DNA of 16,592 nt from Halobacteriales archaeon QS_9_67_15. GTDB taxonomy: Archaea; Halobacteriota; Halobacteria; Halobacteriales; Haloarculaceae. Location of the stretch: contig PXSD01000187.1 in assembly GCA_003023165.1 (NCBI GenBank), positions 1 through 16,592 on the forward strand, in the 5' to 3' direction. Below, piece by piece: positions 1 through 7,129 of the stretch (the first letter of the stretch is position 1; each line of letters begins with the position of its first letter). A program made the translations under genes and the position numbers. The notes under the pieces were generated by a model. The model had not been told where the DNA came from and made no database searches. It saw only the letters and a program-made list of their open reading frames with translations.

Positions 1-10
1 ACGTGGCGTC

Positions 11-90
11 ATACGGTCGGTTGTAGATCAGTTCCGGATTTCGTCGAACCGGTCGGCGAAATACCGGGAAATCGTTACAACCGACCGTAT
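11..90. mobile_element. 80-bp palindromic MITE-like element 1
   Basis: Perfect 15-bp terminal inverted repeats lie at 11-25 (ATACGGTCGGTTGTA) and 76-90. Inside them a second arm pair (about 32-43 with 57-69, one bulged base) pairs around nearly the same centre (50.5), so the whole element can fold into one long hairpin. The outer ends read ATA...TAT, as in the elements at 4370 and 11571. Its left repeat and that of the 11571 element share the pattern ATA..G....TTGTAG. There is no coding capacity. A TA inside each end could be the target duplication. No parent insertion sequence is recognised. Confidence 0.6.
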
Positions 91-222
91 CACGCTCGCT
101 TCGACGGACCCGACTTCGGGGCCGGGTGACGGCGGCCCGTCCATGCCGAGAAACGCACCGTGGCCTCGGTGGGACGCCAGCCCTCACGGACCGTCTGTGG
201 CCCGTCATGAACAGTCAGAGAG
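91..222. other. Non-coding stretch, nothing recognised
   Basis: Between the palindromic element and the PIG-L remnant I see no convincing coding sequence, RNA gene or repeat. It may be decayed downstream sequence of the minus-strand deacetylase gene, but no motif confirms this. Confidence 0.4.
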
Positions 223-387
223 TCAGTGCGAGCGATTACCGTACTCATCACGCGTCATGTGGACGACAGCGACGTCATCTCCGCGGTCGGCATGTTTCGC
301 GAGGGTTCCGCCACAGAATATCCCGGCATCGTCGGGATGTGCGACGATAGGAGCAGTTTTATCATTGGAGTATCCGTCAGCGGTCAT
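223..387 (-). pseudogene. PIG-L/LmbE-family deacetylase, N-terminal remnant
   Basis: The minus strand from the ATG at 387 encodes 54 residues. They contain VAHPDDAGIFCGGTLAKHAD (residues 15-34) followed by RGDDVAVVHMTRDEYG. This matches the N-terminus of PIG-L/LmbE zinc-dependent N-acetylglucosaminyl deacetylases: the AHPDD zinc/catalytic motif, the GGTLAK turn and the second beta strand with its charged loop. The family is usually over 200 residues, and here a TGA follows at residue 55 with no recognisable remainder. The Glu normally after AHPDDA is Gly, which also suggests decay. It is divergent from the Gfo/Idh/MocA operon, an association that fits sugar-modification clusters. Family recognition is firm. 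That it is inactive is inferred from the truncation. Confidence 0.8.
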
Positions 388-442
388 GATAAACCCACTT
401 CGGACTGGTAACCCTGACTGCTGTTAACTACTGCGCTCTATG

Positions 443-450
443 TTTATAAT
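443..450 (+). promoter_or_regulatory. TATA box of the Gfo/Idh/MocA operon
   Basis: TTTATAAT is centred 26.5 bp before the GTG at 473. This is the standard distance for a leaderless haloarchaeal transcript. It lies inside the possible N-terminal extension that would begin at ATG 440, which argues against that start. Confidence 0.65.
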
Positions 451-472
451 GGACGGTCCTGTAGCTCATGAC

Positions 473-1501
473 GTGACAGTAACCCTCGCTGCCATCGGAG
501 TTGGAGTACTTGGACGGATCGAATGCGAGATCTACGAGTCTATCGAGGACGTCGAACTCGTTGCTGGAGCGGACGTCTCACCGGATGCACGGGACGCCTT
601 CGAGGATGAATTCGGCGTCCCGACCTACGGGGATTACGAAACGCTACTGGGCCAGCACGCAGCGGAACTCGACGCGGTCAGCGTCGTAACCCCTCACACA
701 CTTCACTACGAGCACGCCAGCGCCTGCCTCGAGCAGGACCTCCACGTCTTCTTGGAGAAACCGCTAACGACCGACCTCGACGATGCTATTGCGCTCGTCG
801 ACGAGTCAGAACGGCGAAACCTCGTTCTCCAGGTCGGCTATCAGCGACACTTCGACCCCGTCTTTCAGGAGATCAAACGTGTACTCGATAGCGAGCGGAT
901 CGGGAACGTACACATGGCGACGTGCTATCTCGGTCAGGAGTGGATCACGGATCACGACGGTAGCTGGCGGACGAACCCTGCACTGTCGGGCGGTGGACAG
1001 CTATACGACTCGGGATCACACCTGATTGATACACTGCTATGGACGCTCGACGCTGACCCCGTTGACGTAACCGCGAGCATTGACAATCAGGGGGCCGACG
1101 TGGACGTAAACAGCGCACTCACTGTAACCCTCGACTGCGATGGCCAGCGCGTCCTCTCGACGATAGCGGTGTCCGGTGACGGCACTGAGCCGGAACCGAC
1201 CGAGGGGCTCGTGATCTGGGGTACTGCCGGCTCTATCTCGTATCTCGATGGGACGCTTCGCGTCGCCGAACGAGATGGAGTAGAGTACACAGCCGACGTT
1301 GAGCAGGCAGATTTCGAGACGAACACCAGAGCGAAGCTCACCGCATTCGTCGACGCAATTCGAACTGACGGCCGCTCGCCGGTACCACCGGAGTTCGGCG
1401 CGACGGTAACGGCATTGACGGAGGCGGCCTATGAAGCCGACGAGTCAGGCGAGCGGGTAACCGTCCCGGAGATAGAAACTCAAACAGCGGTCGAACAATG
1501 A
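473..1501 (+). CDS. Gfo/Idh/MocA family NAD(P)-dependent oxidoreductase
   Basis: A cytoplasmic dehydrogenase of the glucose-fructose oxidoreductase/inositol dehydrogenase superfamily, 342 residues. It has an N-terminal Rossmann fold with GVGVLG (9-14), the EKP motif at 95-97 whose Lys is catalytic in the family, and the second-domain motif DSGSHLID (179-186) carrying the conserved His and Asp. An in-frame ATG at 440 would add 11 residues. I prefer the GTG at 473 because a TATA box sits 26.5 bp upstream of it and the beta1-GxGxxG strand then starts at once, as is normal. The stop overlaps the next gene's start (ATGA, 1498-1501), so the two are cotranscribed. The substrate cannot be read from sequence; a sugar, sugar nucleotide or inositol is likely. 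Base composition is less GC-rich than in genes to the right. Confidence 0.9.
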   Translation: MTVTLAAIGVGVLGRIECEIYESIEDVELVAGADVSPDARDAFEDEFGVPTYGDYETLLGQHAAELDAVSVVTPHTLHYEHASACLEQDLHVFLEKPLTTDLDDAIALVDESERRNLVLQVGYQRHFDPVFQEIKRVLDSERIGNVHMATCYLGQEWITDHDGSWRTNPALSGGGQLYDSGSHLIDTLLWTLDADPVDVTASIDNQGADVDVNSALTVTLDCDGQRVLSTIAVSGDGTEPEPTEGLVIWGTAGSISYLDGTLRVAERDGVEYTADVEQADFETNTRAKLTAFVDAIRTDGRSPVPPEFGATVTALTEAAYEADESGERVTVPEIETQTAVEQ

Positions 1502-2532
1502 CGCAGGTTGGTTTCGTCGGTGGGGGTAACATCGCTCGGACTCATGCAGAGGCGCTCGCACCGCTAGGCGCAGAACTGGTGGCAGTTGCCGACGTAGACC
1601 CGGATGCGCGCGCTCATTTCGAAGGGAAGCGGGACGTCAGAAGCTATACCGATCACAAACGGATGCTGGCTGAAGAGTCCCTAGACGTGGCGCTAATCGG
1701 CGTTCCAAACGACTGCCACGCCGACTGCGCGGTCGACGTCCTGGAGGCTGGAGTCGACGCACTGATCGAGAAACCGCTCGCGCACACGCTAGCGGATGCG
1801 GAGCAAATTGCCGAGGTCGCTCGGGGGGCCGATGCAACTGCGATGGTCGGGTTTACGATGGTGTTCAAGCCCACCGTGCAGTCGACCGACGACCGGATCG
1901 CCGACGGTGAGTTCGGCGACATCTACGACATCGACTTGAGGTACGTCCGACGCCGAGGTATCCCGCAACTCGGTAGCTGGTTTACCGACCGTGCCCGTTC
2001 AGGCGGGGGAGCGCTCATTGACTGTGGGGTCCACCTCCTTGCCGTCGCGCTGTATCTTCTCGACTGGCCGGAAATCGACCACGTAAGTGCCAGGACCCGT
2101 TCCGTGTTCGGGACGAAAGACGAGTACACCTATCTCGATATGTGGGGCGGAGACCCGCTTCCGGATCCGACGTACACCGTCGAAGATGCTGCTCGCGCGT
2201 TGATTCATACGAAATCAGGGACCTCGATTCATCTCGACTGTGCATGGGCGAGCAACCGAGAAACCGAGACATGGATGCAACTGCTGGGCGATCAGCAAGG
2301 CGTCACACTAGATGTGCACAGCGAAGATGCGACGATGTATGGCGATGATCGCGGCGAACTCACCGACACAGAACTTCACGCTCGAGAAACAGACGTTTTC
2401 CGTGCCGAGTGGCGCTACTTCCTCGACGTGGTCGACGGTGAGCGGGACCACGAGGTCAACACGATCGAGCACGGTCTTGCTATTCAGCGCCTCATCAAAA
2501 TGATATACAGCGCTGACGAGCGGTCCGATTGA
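1498..2532 (+). CDS. Second Gfo/Idh/MocA family oxidoreductase
   Basis: 344 residues, translationally coupled to the preceding paralogue by a 4-base ATGA overlap. The Rossmann motif FVGGGNIA is at 6-13, EKP at 91-93, and the substrate-domain motif IDCGVHL at 174-180 has the conserved Asp and His. The C-terminal alpha/beta domain runs to about residue 335. The two proteins are clearly distant paralogues (different spacing and loops), so they probably catalyse different steps or form a heteromer rather than being a recent duplication. Substrate unknown. Shares the lower GC of its partner. A decayed gene begins in the same frame directly after the stop. Confidence 0.9.
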   Translation: MTQVGFVGGGNIARTHAEALAPLGAELVAVADVDPDARAHFEGKRDVRSYTDHKRMLAEESLDVALIGVPNDCHADCAVDVLEAGVDALIEKPLAHTLADAEQIAEVARGADATAMVGFTMVFKPTVQSTDDRIADGEFGDIYDIDLRYVRRRGIPQLGSWFTDRARSGGGALIDCGVHLLAVALYLLDWPEIDHVSARTRSVFGTKDEYTYLDMWGGDPLPDPTYTVEDAARALIHTKSGTSIHLDCAWASNRETETWMQLLGDQQGVTLDVHSEDATMYGDDRGELTDTELHARETDVFRAEWRYFLDVVDGERDHEVNTIEHGLAIQRLIKMIYSADERSD

Positions 2533-2962
2533 AACTATTCAGAGTCTACGCCGCTCGACCAGACCGTCGAGCGACCGTTTACGTGTACGTTCTACGGGTT
2601 CGCGATGGTCCACGAGGTGCCGCTGTTGGAGGCGGAGGCCCAAAGTATCTGTTATGACTGTGGTGACTGGACGACACAGGCGGCCGACCTCGAGGTAGTC
2701 GTCGAAGCCGCCGAGACCGCTGCGGACGGACTCGCAGACGGACTCCTGACGGAGTGCCAGGCGCTGGCGTACCTTCTCCGGGAGTCGCCGAACTAGACAG
2801 ACCACTGCGGAGGCGATGGACAGCACGCCGTCGAACGTCGACAACCTCCAGCGGCGTGCGAGCGAGAAGGCCGAAGAGGCCTGCGACCCGGTCGACACCC
2901 TCGAAACGCTCGATTTCGCGGCCGAGACTGCCGACCCGACCGACGCCGAACAAACGGCGTAA
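2533..2962 (+). pseudogene. Decayed zinc-ribbon plus HTH protein
   Basis: The frame directly after the oxidoreductase stop is open to 2796 and encodes RPFTCTFYGFAMVHEVPLL, then ICYDCG. This resembles a CxxC...CxxC zinc ribbon in which the second Cys has become Tyr (TAC for TGC). Near its end it reads LLTECQALAYLLRESPN and stops. Shifting by one base at about 2794 continues with RQTTAEAMDSTPSNVDNLQR and ASEKAEEA to the TAA at 2960-2962. Together these resemble the recognition region of sigma-70-region-4/LuxR-like helix-turn-helix domains common in small haloarchaeal regulators. There is no ATG, GTG or TTG in frame between 2533 and the ATG at 2605, so the 5' end seems lost. An intact 63-residue protein from 2605 to 2796 cannot be excluded. 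Family assignment rests on motifs only. Confidence 0.55.
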
Positions 2963-2975
2963 CGCGGGTCCCCAT

Positions 2976-4166
2976 TCACTCCGCAAACATCGCCGTCCGA
3001 CCCACGTCGAGCCGCAAAAAGAGCGGCACCGTCACGAGCGCGATAGCGACCTCGAACCCACCGGCGACGAGGAACGTGGCCGGGTAGCCGAACGCTCCGG
3101 CGACGCTCCCGCCGACTACGACGCCGGCGAGGAAGCCGAGGCTCCCGAAGACGTTGAACCCGGCCATCGCCACGCCGCGCTCGGTGTCCGCAGCCAGGTC
3201 CGACACGAGCGCCATCGTCGCCGGCGACATGAGCGCGCCGAGGACCCCGACCGCCAGCATCCCCGCGCCGGCGAGTTCGACCGTCGGCGCGCGCCCGACG
3301 CCGACCACGACGAGGCCGTAACACGCCGACCCGGCGACGATCGGCACCGTCCGTCCGACCCGGTCCGAGAGGATGCCCATCGGGTACTGCAGGAGCGCGA
3401 ACGGCGCGAAAAAGAGCGCCAGCATGACTCCGGTCGCGCCCGGTCCGAGTCCGAAGGCCGACCGGAAGTAGAGGGTGCCGACGAGCGCGAAAAAGCCCGC
3501 GGTGAGTCGGTCGAGGAAGCCGAACACGTAGGGGACGCCGAGCGTCGGCGTCCGGCGCAGACCGGCGAGCGCGCGAGCGAGCGAGTCGCGGTCGCCCGAC
3601 GGTGCACGGTCGTCGACGACCACCGCGAGCGCGGCTACGCCCGCGAGGAGGACACTCGCGAGGTACAGTGGGACGAAGGGACTGACCTCGTAGAGCTGGC
3701 CACCGATCGGGGCTCCGAGCGCGGTCCCGCCGCCGATGGCCGCGCCGGCGGCGGCCATGTTCCGACCGTGACCGCCCTCCAGGTCCATCAGCATCGTCAT
3801 CGCGAGCGAGAACGCGCCGATGGTCGCCGCGCCCTGGAGCGCGCGCAGGCCGAGGACGGCACCGAACGGCAGCGACGCGAGTCCGGGCAGGACCGCCAAG
3901 GCGAGATACCCGAACGCGCCGCCGACCGCGCCCGCGGCGATGAACGGCGTCCGTCGTCCGGCGCGGTCGCTCGCGGCGCCCCACAGACCCGCAAACGCGA
4001 CGAACGCCGCGAACTCCGCCGCGAGGAACCACATGCTCGCGTCGAGGTCCGTCGTCGCACCGAGCGCACCGACCAACCGGTCGACGCCGGGATAGAGGAG
4101 CACCTGCGCAAGCAGGACCGCGAAGACCATCGCCGCAAGCGACGCGCGGTCGCGCGACTCCGTCAT
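2976..4166 (-). CDS. Major facilitator superfamily transporter
   Basis: A 396-residue cytoplasmic-membrane transporter with about twelve hydrophobic segments, split by a charged central loop (about 185-208). MFS motif A is GLWGAASDRAGRR at 60-72, and its second-half copy is GILSDRVGR at 264-272. The motif-B Arg lies in GLRALQGAA (R108), and a Gly-rich motif-C-like helix is at 141-156, which is typical of drug/proton antiporters. The substrate is unknown; an efflux role is an inference from motif C. A TATA-like GATAGTC on the minus strand is centred 27 bp upstream of the ATG (4190-4196). The gene is convergent with the decayed zinc-ribbon gene, 13 bp apart, and marks the return to the high-GC composition of the chromosome. 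Confidence 0.9.
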   Translation of the reverse strand: MTESRDRASLAAMVFAVLLAQVLLYPGVDRLVGALGATTDLDASMWFLAAEFAAFVAFAGLWGAASDRAGRRTPFIAAGAVGGAFGYLALAVLPGLASLPFGAVLGLRALQGAATIGAFSLAMTMLMDLEGGHGRNMAAAGAAIGGGTALGAPIGGQLYEVSPFVPLYLASVLLAGVAALAVVVDDRAPSGDRDSLARALAGLRRTPTLGVPYVFGFLDRLTAGFFALVGTLYFRSAFGLGPGATGVMLALFFAPFALLQYPMGILSDRVGRTVPIVAGSACYGLVVVGVGRAPTVELAGAGMLAVGVLGALMSPATMALVSDLAADTERGVAMAGFNVFGSLGFLAGVVVGGSVAGAFGYPATFLVAGGFEVAIALVTVPLFLRLDVGRTAMFAE

Positions 4167-4233
4167 TCAGCCGAGACGAAGGCCGAGAGGACTATCGGTG
4201 TATCGGTGCCGGCAGCCCGACGTCTCTCCTCCC

Positions 4234-4504
4234 TCAGAACGGCGCCTGCGACCCGTCCCATCCGGGCGCTCCGGGACCCTCGCCCTCGAACTCCGTGTCC
4301 GGTCCCTGTCCGCCGTCGTCGCCGACGTCCGGTTCGAGCATCTCGCCCGTCTCGACGTACGTTGCCTCTATAGTAGAATTTGAAAGTGTTTGCACAGTCG
4401 ATCGCACGTGGTCATGCGGTCGTCCGAGCGATGTCTTTCAAATTCTACTATAGCTCCCGTAGCGCGGCGTTGATCGCCTCGCATGTGGAGCCATCGGCAG
4501 TCAC
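4234..4504 (-). pseudogene. Small acidic protein gene split by a palindromic element
   Basis: The minus-strand GTG at 4504 opens MTADGSTCEAINAALREL, stopped by a TAG inside the inserted element. Beyond the element the frame resumes as EATYVETGEMLEPDVGDDGG and ends in APGWDGSQAPF plus TGA at 4234-4236. Removing the element with a TA duplication (82 bases) restores an uninterrupted 62-residue frame; removal with a CT duplication would restore 60 residues. A TATA box (TTAAATA, 4527-4533) is centred 26 bp before the GTG, and an in-frame TGA lies further upstream, so this start is well supported. The product is acidic with a Gly/Pro-rich C-terminus and of unknown function. The reconstruction is direct from the sequence; that the gene was once functional is inferred. 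Confidence 0.75.
4370..4451. mobile_element. 82-bp palindromic MITE-like element 2
   Basis: The inverted repeats are 19 bp and perfect: 4368-4386 (CTATAGTAGAATTTGAAAG) with 4435-4453. A concentric inner palindrome lies at 4399-4422 (centre 4410.5, the same as the repeats). With the ATA...TAT boundaries used for its relatives it is 82 bp. TA at 4369-4370 and at 4451-4452 is the likely target duplication, because removing one copy plus the element restores the disrupted reading frame. No transposase is present, so mobility would depend on an element elsewhere in the genome. Confidence 0.75.
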
Positions 4505-4526
4505 GAGTGGTCGAACGTCCAGTCAG

Positions 4527-4533
4527 TATTTAA
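4527..4533 (-). promoter_or_regulatory. TATA box of the disrupted small gene
   Basis: TTAAATA on the minus strand is centred 26 bp upstream of the GTG at 4504, the leaderless spacing seen throughout the window. It is the most AT-rich patch in this intergenic region. Confidence 0.6.
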
Positions 4534-4618
4534 TCGTCCGGATTTCGGCTGGCGGTCGGGACTACCCCCTGTCCGCGGGCGACGGTCACCCCCGGACCCG
4601 GAGACGGCGGACGCGACT

Positions 4619-4655
4619 CCCGATAGTCTTTAGCCGTCGACCGGCAACTATCGGG
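4619..4655 (+). promoter_or_regulatory. hjc promoter within an 8-bp inverted repeat
   Basis: CCCGATAG (4619-4626) and CTATCGGG (4648-4655) form a perfect inverted repeat. It encloses the TATA-like CTTTAG (4628-4633, centred about 28 bp before the ATG) and ends 3 bases before the start codon at 4659. The arrangement could be an operator around the promoter. No regulator is identified. Confidence 0.45.
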
Positions 4656-4658
4656 CAG

Positions 4659-5183
4659 ATGTCGAACTCGAACGCGAAAGGCGACCGGCGCGAGCGGGAA
4701 CTCGTCAACGAACTCGACGGGGCCGGCTTCGCGGTGATGCGCGCCCCCGCCAGCGGGAGCGCGACCGAACGGGAACTCCCGGACGTGCTGGCCGGCGACG
4801 GCGAGGACTTCTACGCCGTCGAGGCGAAGTCCTCCTCCGGCGACCCGATCTACCTCGACGGCGAGGAGATCGAGGCGCTCCTCTTCTTCTCGCGGAACTT
4901 CGGCGCGAAACCCCGTATCGGCGTCCGCTTCGACCGCGAGGACTGGTACTTCTTCCACCCCGGGGACGACGCCGTCCACGTCACCGACGGTGGCAACTAC
5001 CGCGTCAAGAAAGACACCGCGCTCGCCCACGGCACCGACTTCGACGAACTCGTCGGCCACTCCGAAAAGGTCACGCTGGAAGACATCGGCGACGACGGCC
5101 CCGACCAGGCCACCCTCGATGTGCTCTCCGCCCTCGAACGCGGCGACCTCACGAAGGAAGAAGCAGGCGAGATGCTGGAGTAG
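4659..5183 (+). CDS. hjc: Holliday junction resolvase Hjc
   Basis: A 174-residue archaeal resolvase that cuts four-way DNA junctions during recombination, acting as a dimer with Mg2+. The nuclease core is clear: RRERELVN with Glu12, FAVMRAPASGSATERELPDV with Asp42, and VEAKS with Glu55 and Lys57, matching the E...D...ExK active site of Hjc. Residues about 1-130 are the resolvase domain. The tail (about 148-174, ending in LERGDLTKEEAGEMLE) looks like a short SHOCT-like helical extension. The frame is open well upstream, but the ATG at 4659 is the right start because the conserved N-terminus begins there and a TATA-like box lies 28 bp before it. It stands alone. A PAS-domain remnant follows directly. 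Confidence 0.93.
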   Translation: MSNSNAKGDRRERELVNELDGAGFAVMRAPASGSATERELPDVLAGDGEDFYAVEAKSSSGDPIYLDGEEIEALLFFSRNFGAKPRIGVRFDREDWYFFHPGDDAVHVTDGGNYRVKKDTALAHGTDFDELVGHSEKVTLEDIGDDGPDQATLDVLSALERGDLTKEEAGEMLE

Positions 5184-5185
5184 AG

Positions 5186-5446
5186 CGACCGCTCGGTACC
5201 GACCTGACCGCCGCAGAGGCGCTCCAGTTCTATCATCCCGACGACAGCGACAGGATCGAGGCGGCGTTCGACCGCCTCGTCTCGGAGGGGGAGCCCTGCG
5301 ACCTGGAACTCCGGATCGTGACCGCGGAGGACCGCGTCCGCTGAGTACGGACACCCGGTCGTCCGCAGTACGACGAGGACGGGGACGAACTCGTGGCCGT
5401 CCGCGGCGTGGTCCAGAGCATCCCCGAGCGGCTCTCGGTCTCGTCG
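5186..5446 (+). pseudogene. PAS/PAC domain fragment of a sensor protein
   Basis: Reading straight through a TGA at 5342-5344, the plus strand encodes AAEALQFYHPDDSDRIEAAF, then LELRIVTAEDRVR, stop, VRTPGRPQYDEDGDELVAV and RGVVQSIPERL. This is the C-terminal half of a PAS domain with its PAC motif, as in haloarchaeal PAS-containing histidine kinases and bacterio-opsin-activator-like regulators. There the stop position is normally Trp (RVRWVRT), so a TGG-to-TGA change is likely. There is no start codon, no N-terminal half and no kinase or HTH output domain. It is wedged between hjc and the convergent deacetylase gene and is best read as debris of a larger sensor gene. Confidence 0.75.
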
Positions 5447-5453
5447 CGACCAG

Positions 5454-6201
5454 TCAGGTCCGCTCCGGCTGGACCGCGCCGCGGACGGTCGTGACTTCGA
5501 TCCCGCGCTCGTGTGCGGCGTCGACGACCGCACCGACGCGTTCCGGCGGGACGGTTTCCCACTCGCTGTGGCCGGCGAGGATCCCGAGGCCGCCGCGCTC
5601 GGCGACGCCGTCGAGGTACGTCTCGACCTCCACCATCCGCATCGCGTCGATTTCGAGATAGTACCGCTGGAGGCCCAGCGCCGGCGCACCCGGCGGGTTC
5701 GGGAGTGACCGGACTGCCGCGTTGGCCAGCGCGTCGAAGTGGGTCGCGCCCGAGCGGTGCCTCGAACTCGACGTACGGGGCGGTCTCCGTACCGTCGCCG
5801 GCCGCGGTGTCGGCGTTCGCCGTCCCCTTCTCCGCGAGGGTGACGGTCTCGGTCCGCTCGCCGTCGGTCACCTCGAAGGTGTCCTCGGGGGAGAGACCGT
5901 GGTTCGCGTCGGGGAAGACGTGGTCGCCGTCGAGGTGGAGCCGCTCGTCGCCAGCACTGGCGTCGGCGGCGAGGGCGTGGGCCTGCAGGTACCGGTGGCG
6001 GCGGCCGTGGGCCATCACTTCCCAGCCCTCGTCGGCGAGCTCCCGGAGCTGTTCGACGGTCAGGGACCCGTCTCCGTCCAGCCACTCAGGGACGATCGCC
6101 AGCGACGCCGGGACGTCTCGGTCGTCGAGCACCGGGTAGATCGCCTCGTAGTCCGTCGCGTAGCCGTCGTCGAACGTCAGCGCGAGTCGACCGTCGTGCA
6201 T
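5454..6201 (-). pseudogene. Polysaccharide deacetylase (NodB fold), frameshifted
   Basis: From the ATG at 6201 the protein begins MHDGRLALTFDDGYATDYEA, with NodB motif 1 (TFDDGY; Asp11, Asp12) and motif 2 AHGRRH (His65, His69) for metal binding. After EFEAPLG (about residue 150) the frame breaks. One base later it resumes with GATHFDALANAAVRSLPNPP and continues through ILAGHSEWETVPPERVGAVV to the TGA at 5454. Removing one C from the CCC at 5749-5751 would restore a continuous frame of about 248 residues, a normal family length. This is either a recent inactivating insertion or a sequencing error. The family removes N- or O-acetyl groups from polysaccharides; this copy has no signal peptide, so an intracellular substrate is possible. 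TATA-like ACTTATC (6225-6231) is centred 27 bp upstream of the ATG. Confidence 0.85.
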
Positions 6202-6284
6202 GGGTACCGGTTCCGCGGACTCCGGATAAGTGTTCGGTGGCAGCGGTCGGCGGACACCGGTCGCCCGTTCGGAGCGCTGCTCGC

Positions 6285-6983
6285 TCAGGCTGGGACCCGC
6301 TCGCGCAGGGTCCGGCCGACGACCTCGGCGTCGTCGACTCGCTCCAGCCGCGAGCGCGGGAACGAGTAGCGTCGCGGCGACTCCGAGCGGGCGAGGTCGC
6401 CGAGGTAGACGGCCTCGACGACGAGGTCGTCACGGGGGTAGCCGTCGTTGGTCGCGTAGTCGGCGACCATCTCGCCGACGGCCTCGACGACCACCTCGTC
6501 GGCGCGGTCGGGCGTGACGCTGGCGACGACGAGCCGGTCGCCGGCCTCCCGGTCACGGACGACATCGCCGGGCTCGAGCCGACACGCGTCACAGAGCGGT
6601 GGCTCGTCGTCCTCGGGGACGAACGCGTCGACCCCACAGGCGGCGCACGTGGCGGCGCGCTTGCCCGGGGCCGGCACGCGGCGGGTCGTGATTTCGATCC
6701 CGACGCGACGCAGGTGTTTGCAGCGTTCGCCGCGGATCTGGTTGTCCGGACAGGTGCAGCTGTGGTCCGGCACGTCGACGACGTAGGTCGCGCCGCTCTG
6801 GCTGTCGACGGCGTAGCGGCCGTCGCCCAGCGGACGGACGGCCATGCGCTCCGTCCAGGCGCGTGCGGCCCGTTCGTCCAGCTGGCAAACGTCCGGTGCG
6901 AGTGCAGTTTTCCGCGACGGGGTAGGGGTACGTGACTCGGTCATAGGCGTTCGGACGCTGTTGGTTCTCGCTATCGCGTCCAT
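6285..6983 (-). CDS. SWIM zinc-finger protein with a second zinc ribbon
   Basis: 232 residues. A SWIM motif CTCPDNQIRGERCKH (C76-x-C78-x9-C88-x-H90) sits in a short beta domain that begins around WTERMAVRPLGDGRYAV. Next comes a zinc ribbon with C113-x2-C116 and C131-x2-C134, then an acidic alpha/beta tail of about 95 residues with LEPGDVV and GDRLVVASV strands. SWIM domains bind DNA, RNA or protein. The exact role here is unknown, although this architecture is conserved in haloarchaea as far as I recall. The ATG at 6983 is supported by TATA-like ACTTAGG (7007-7013), 27 bp upstream; an in-frame ATG at 6944 is the alternative. It may be transcribed towards the deacetylase, 83 bp away. Confidence 0.82.
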   Translation of the reverse strand: MDAIARTNSVRTPMTESRTPTPSRKTALAPDVCQLDERAARAWTERMAVRPLGDGRYAVDSQSGATYVVDVPDHSCTCPDNQIRGERCKHLRRVGIEITTRRVPAPGKRAATCAACGVDAFVPEDDEPPLCDACRLEPGDVVRDREAGDRLVVASVTPDRADEVVVEAVGEMVADYATNDGYPRDDLVVEAVYLGDLARSESPRRYSFPRSRLERVDDAEVVGRTLRERVPA

Positions 6984-7129
6984 ACGAAACGTAGGTGCCG
7001 AACGACCCTAAGTCCGTCGCCGTCGCACACCGTCGGCCGCGCGCGGGCCGCTCGGTCGAGCGACCGGGTGATCGCGGCCGCGGGCGTGGCTTCGAAGCGC
7101 TTTTGCCGGGGCCGAGGAAACGACTGCCC

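Noticed and set aside
226..411. Plus-strand 61-codon frame
   Set aside because: Antisense to the PIG-L remnant, whose minus-strand motif AHPDD...GGTLAK is far more convincing.
440..472. ATG at 440 as the start of the first oxidoreductase
   Set aside because: The extra residues contain the TATA box and precede the expected start of the Rossmann fold; GTG 473 fits better, though this is not proven.
2539..4032. Long minus-strand frame of 497 codons
   Set aside because: Arg-rich shadow of the MFS gene in another frame on the same strand.
2754..4373. Long plus-strand open frame of 539 codons
   Set aside because: Its translation is Arg/Glu/His-rich low complexity and it is antisense to the MFS transporter, whose helices and motifs are unmistakable.
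4380..4658. N-terminal extension of hjc to 4380
   Set aside because: It would run through the palindromic element and the promoter; the conserved Hjc start and TATA spacing support 4659.
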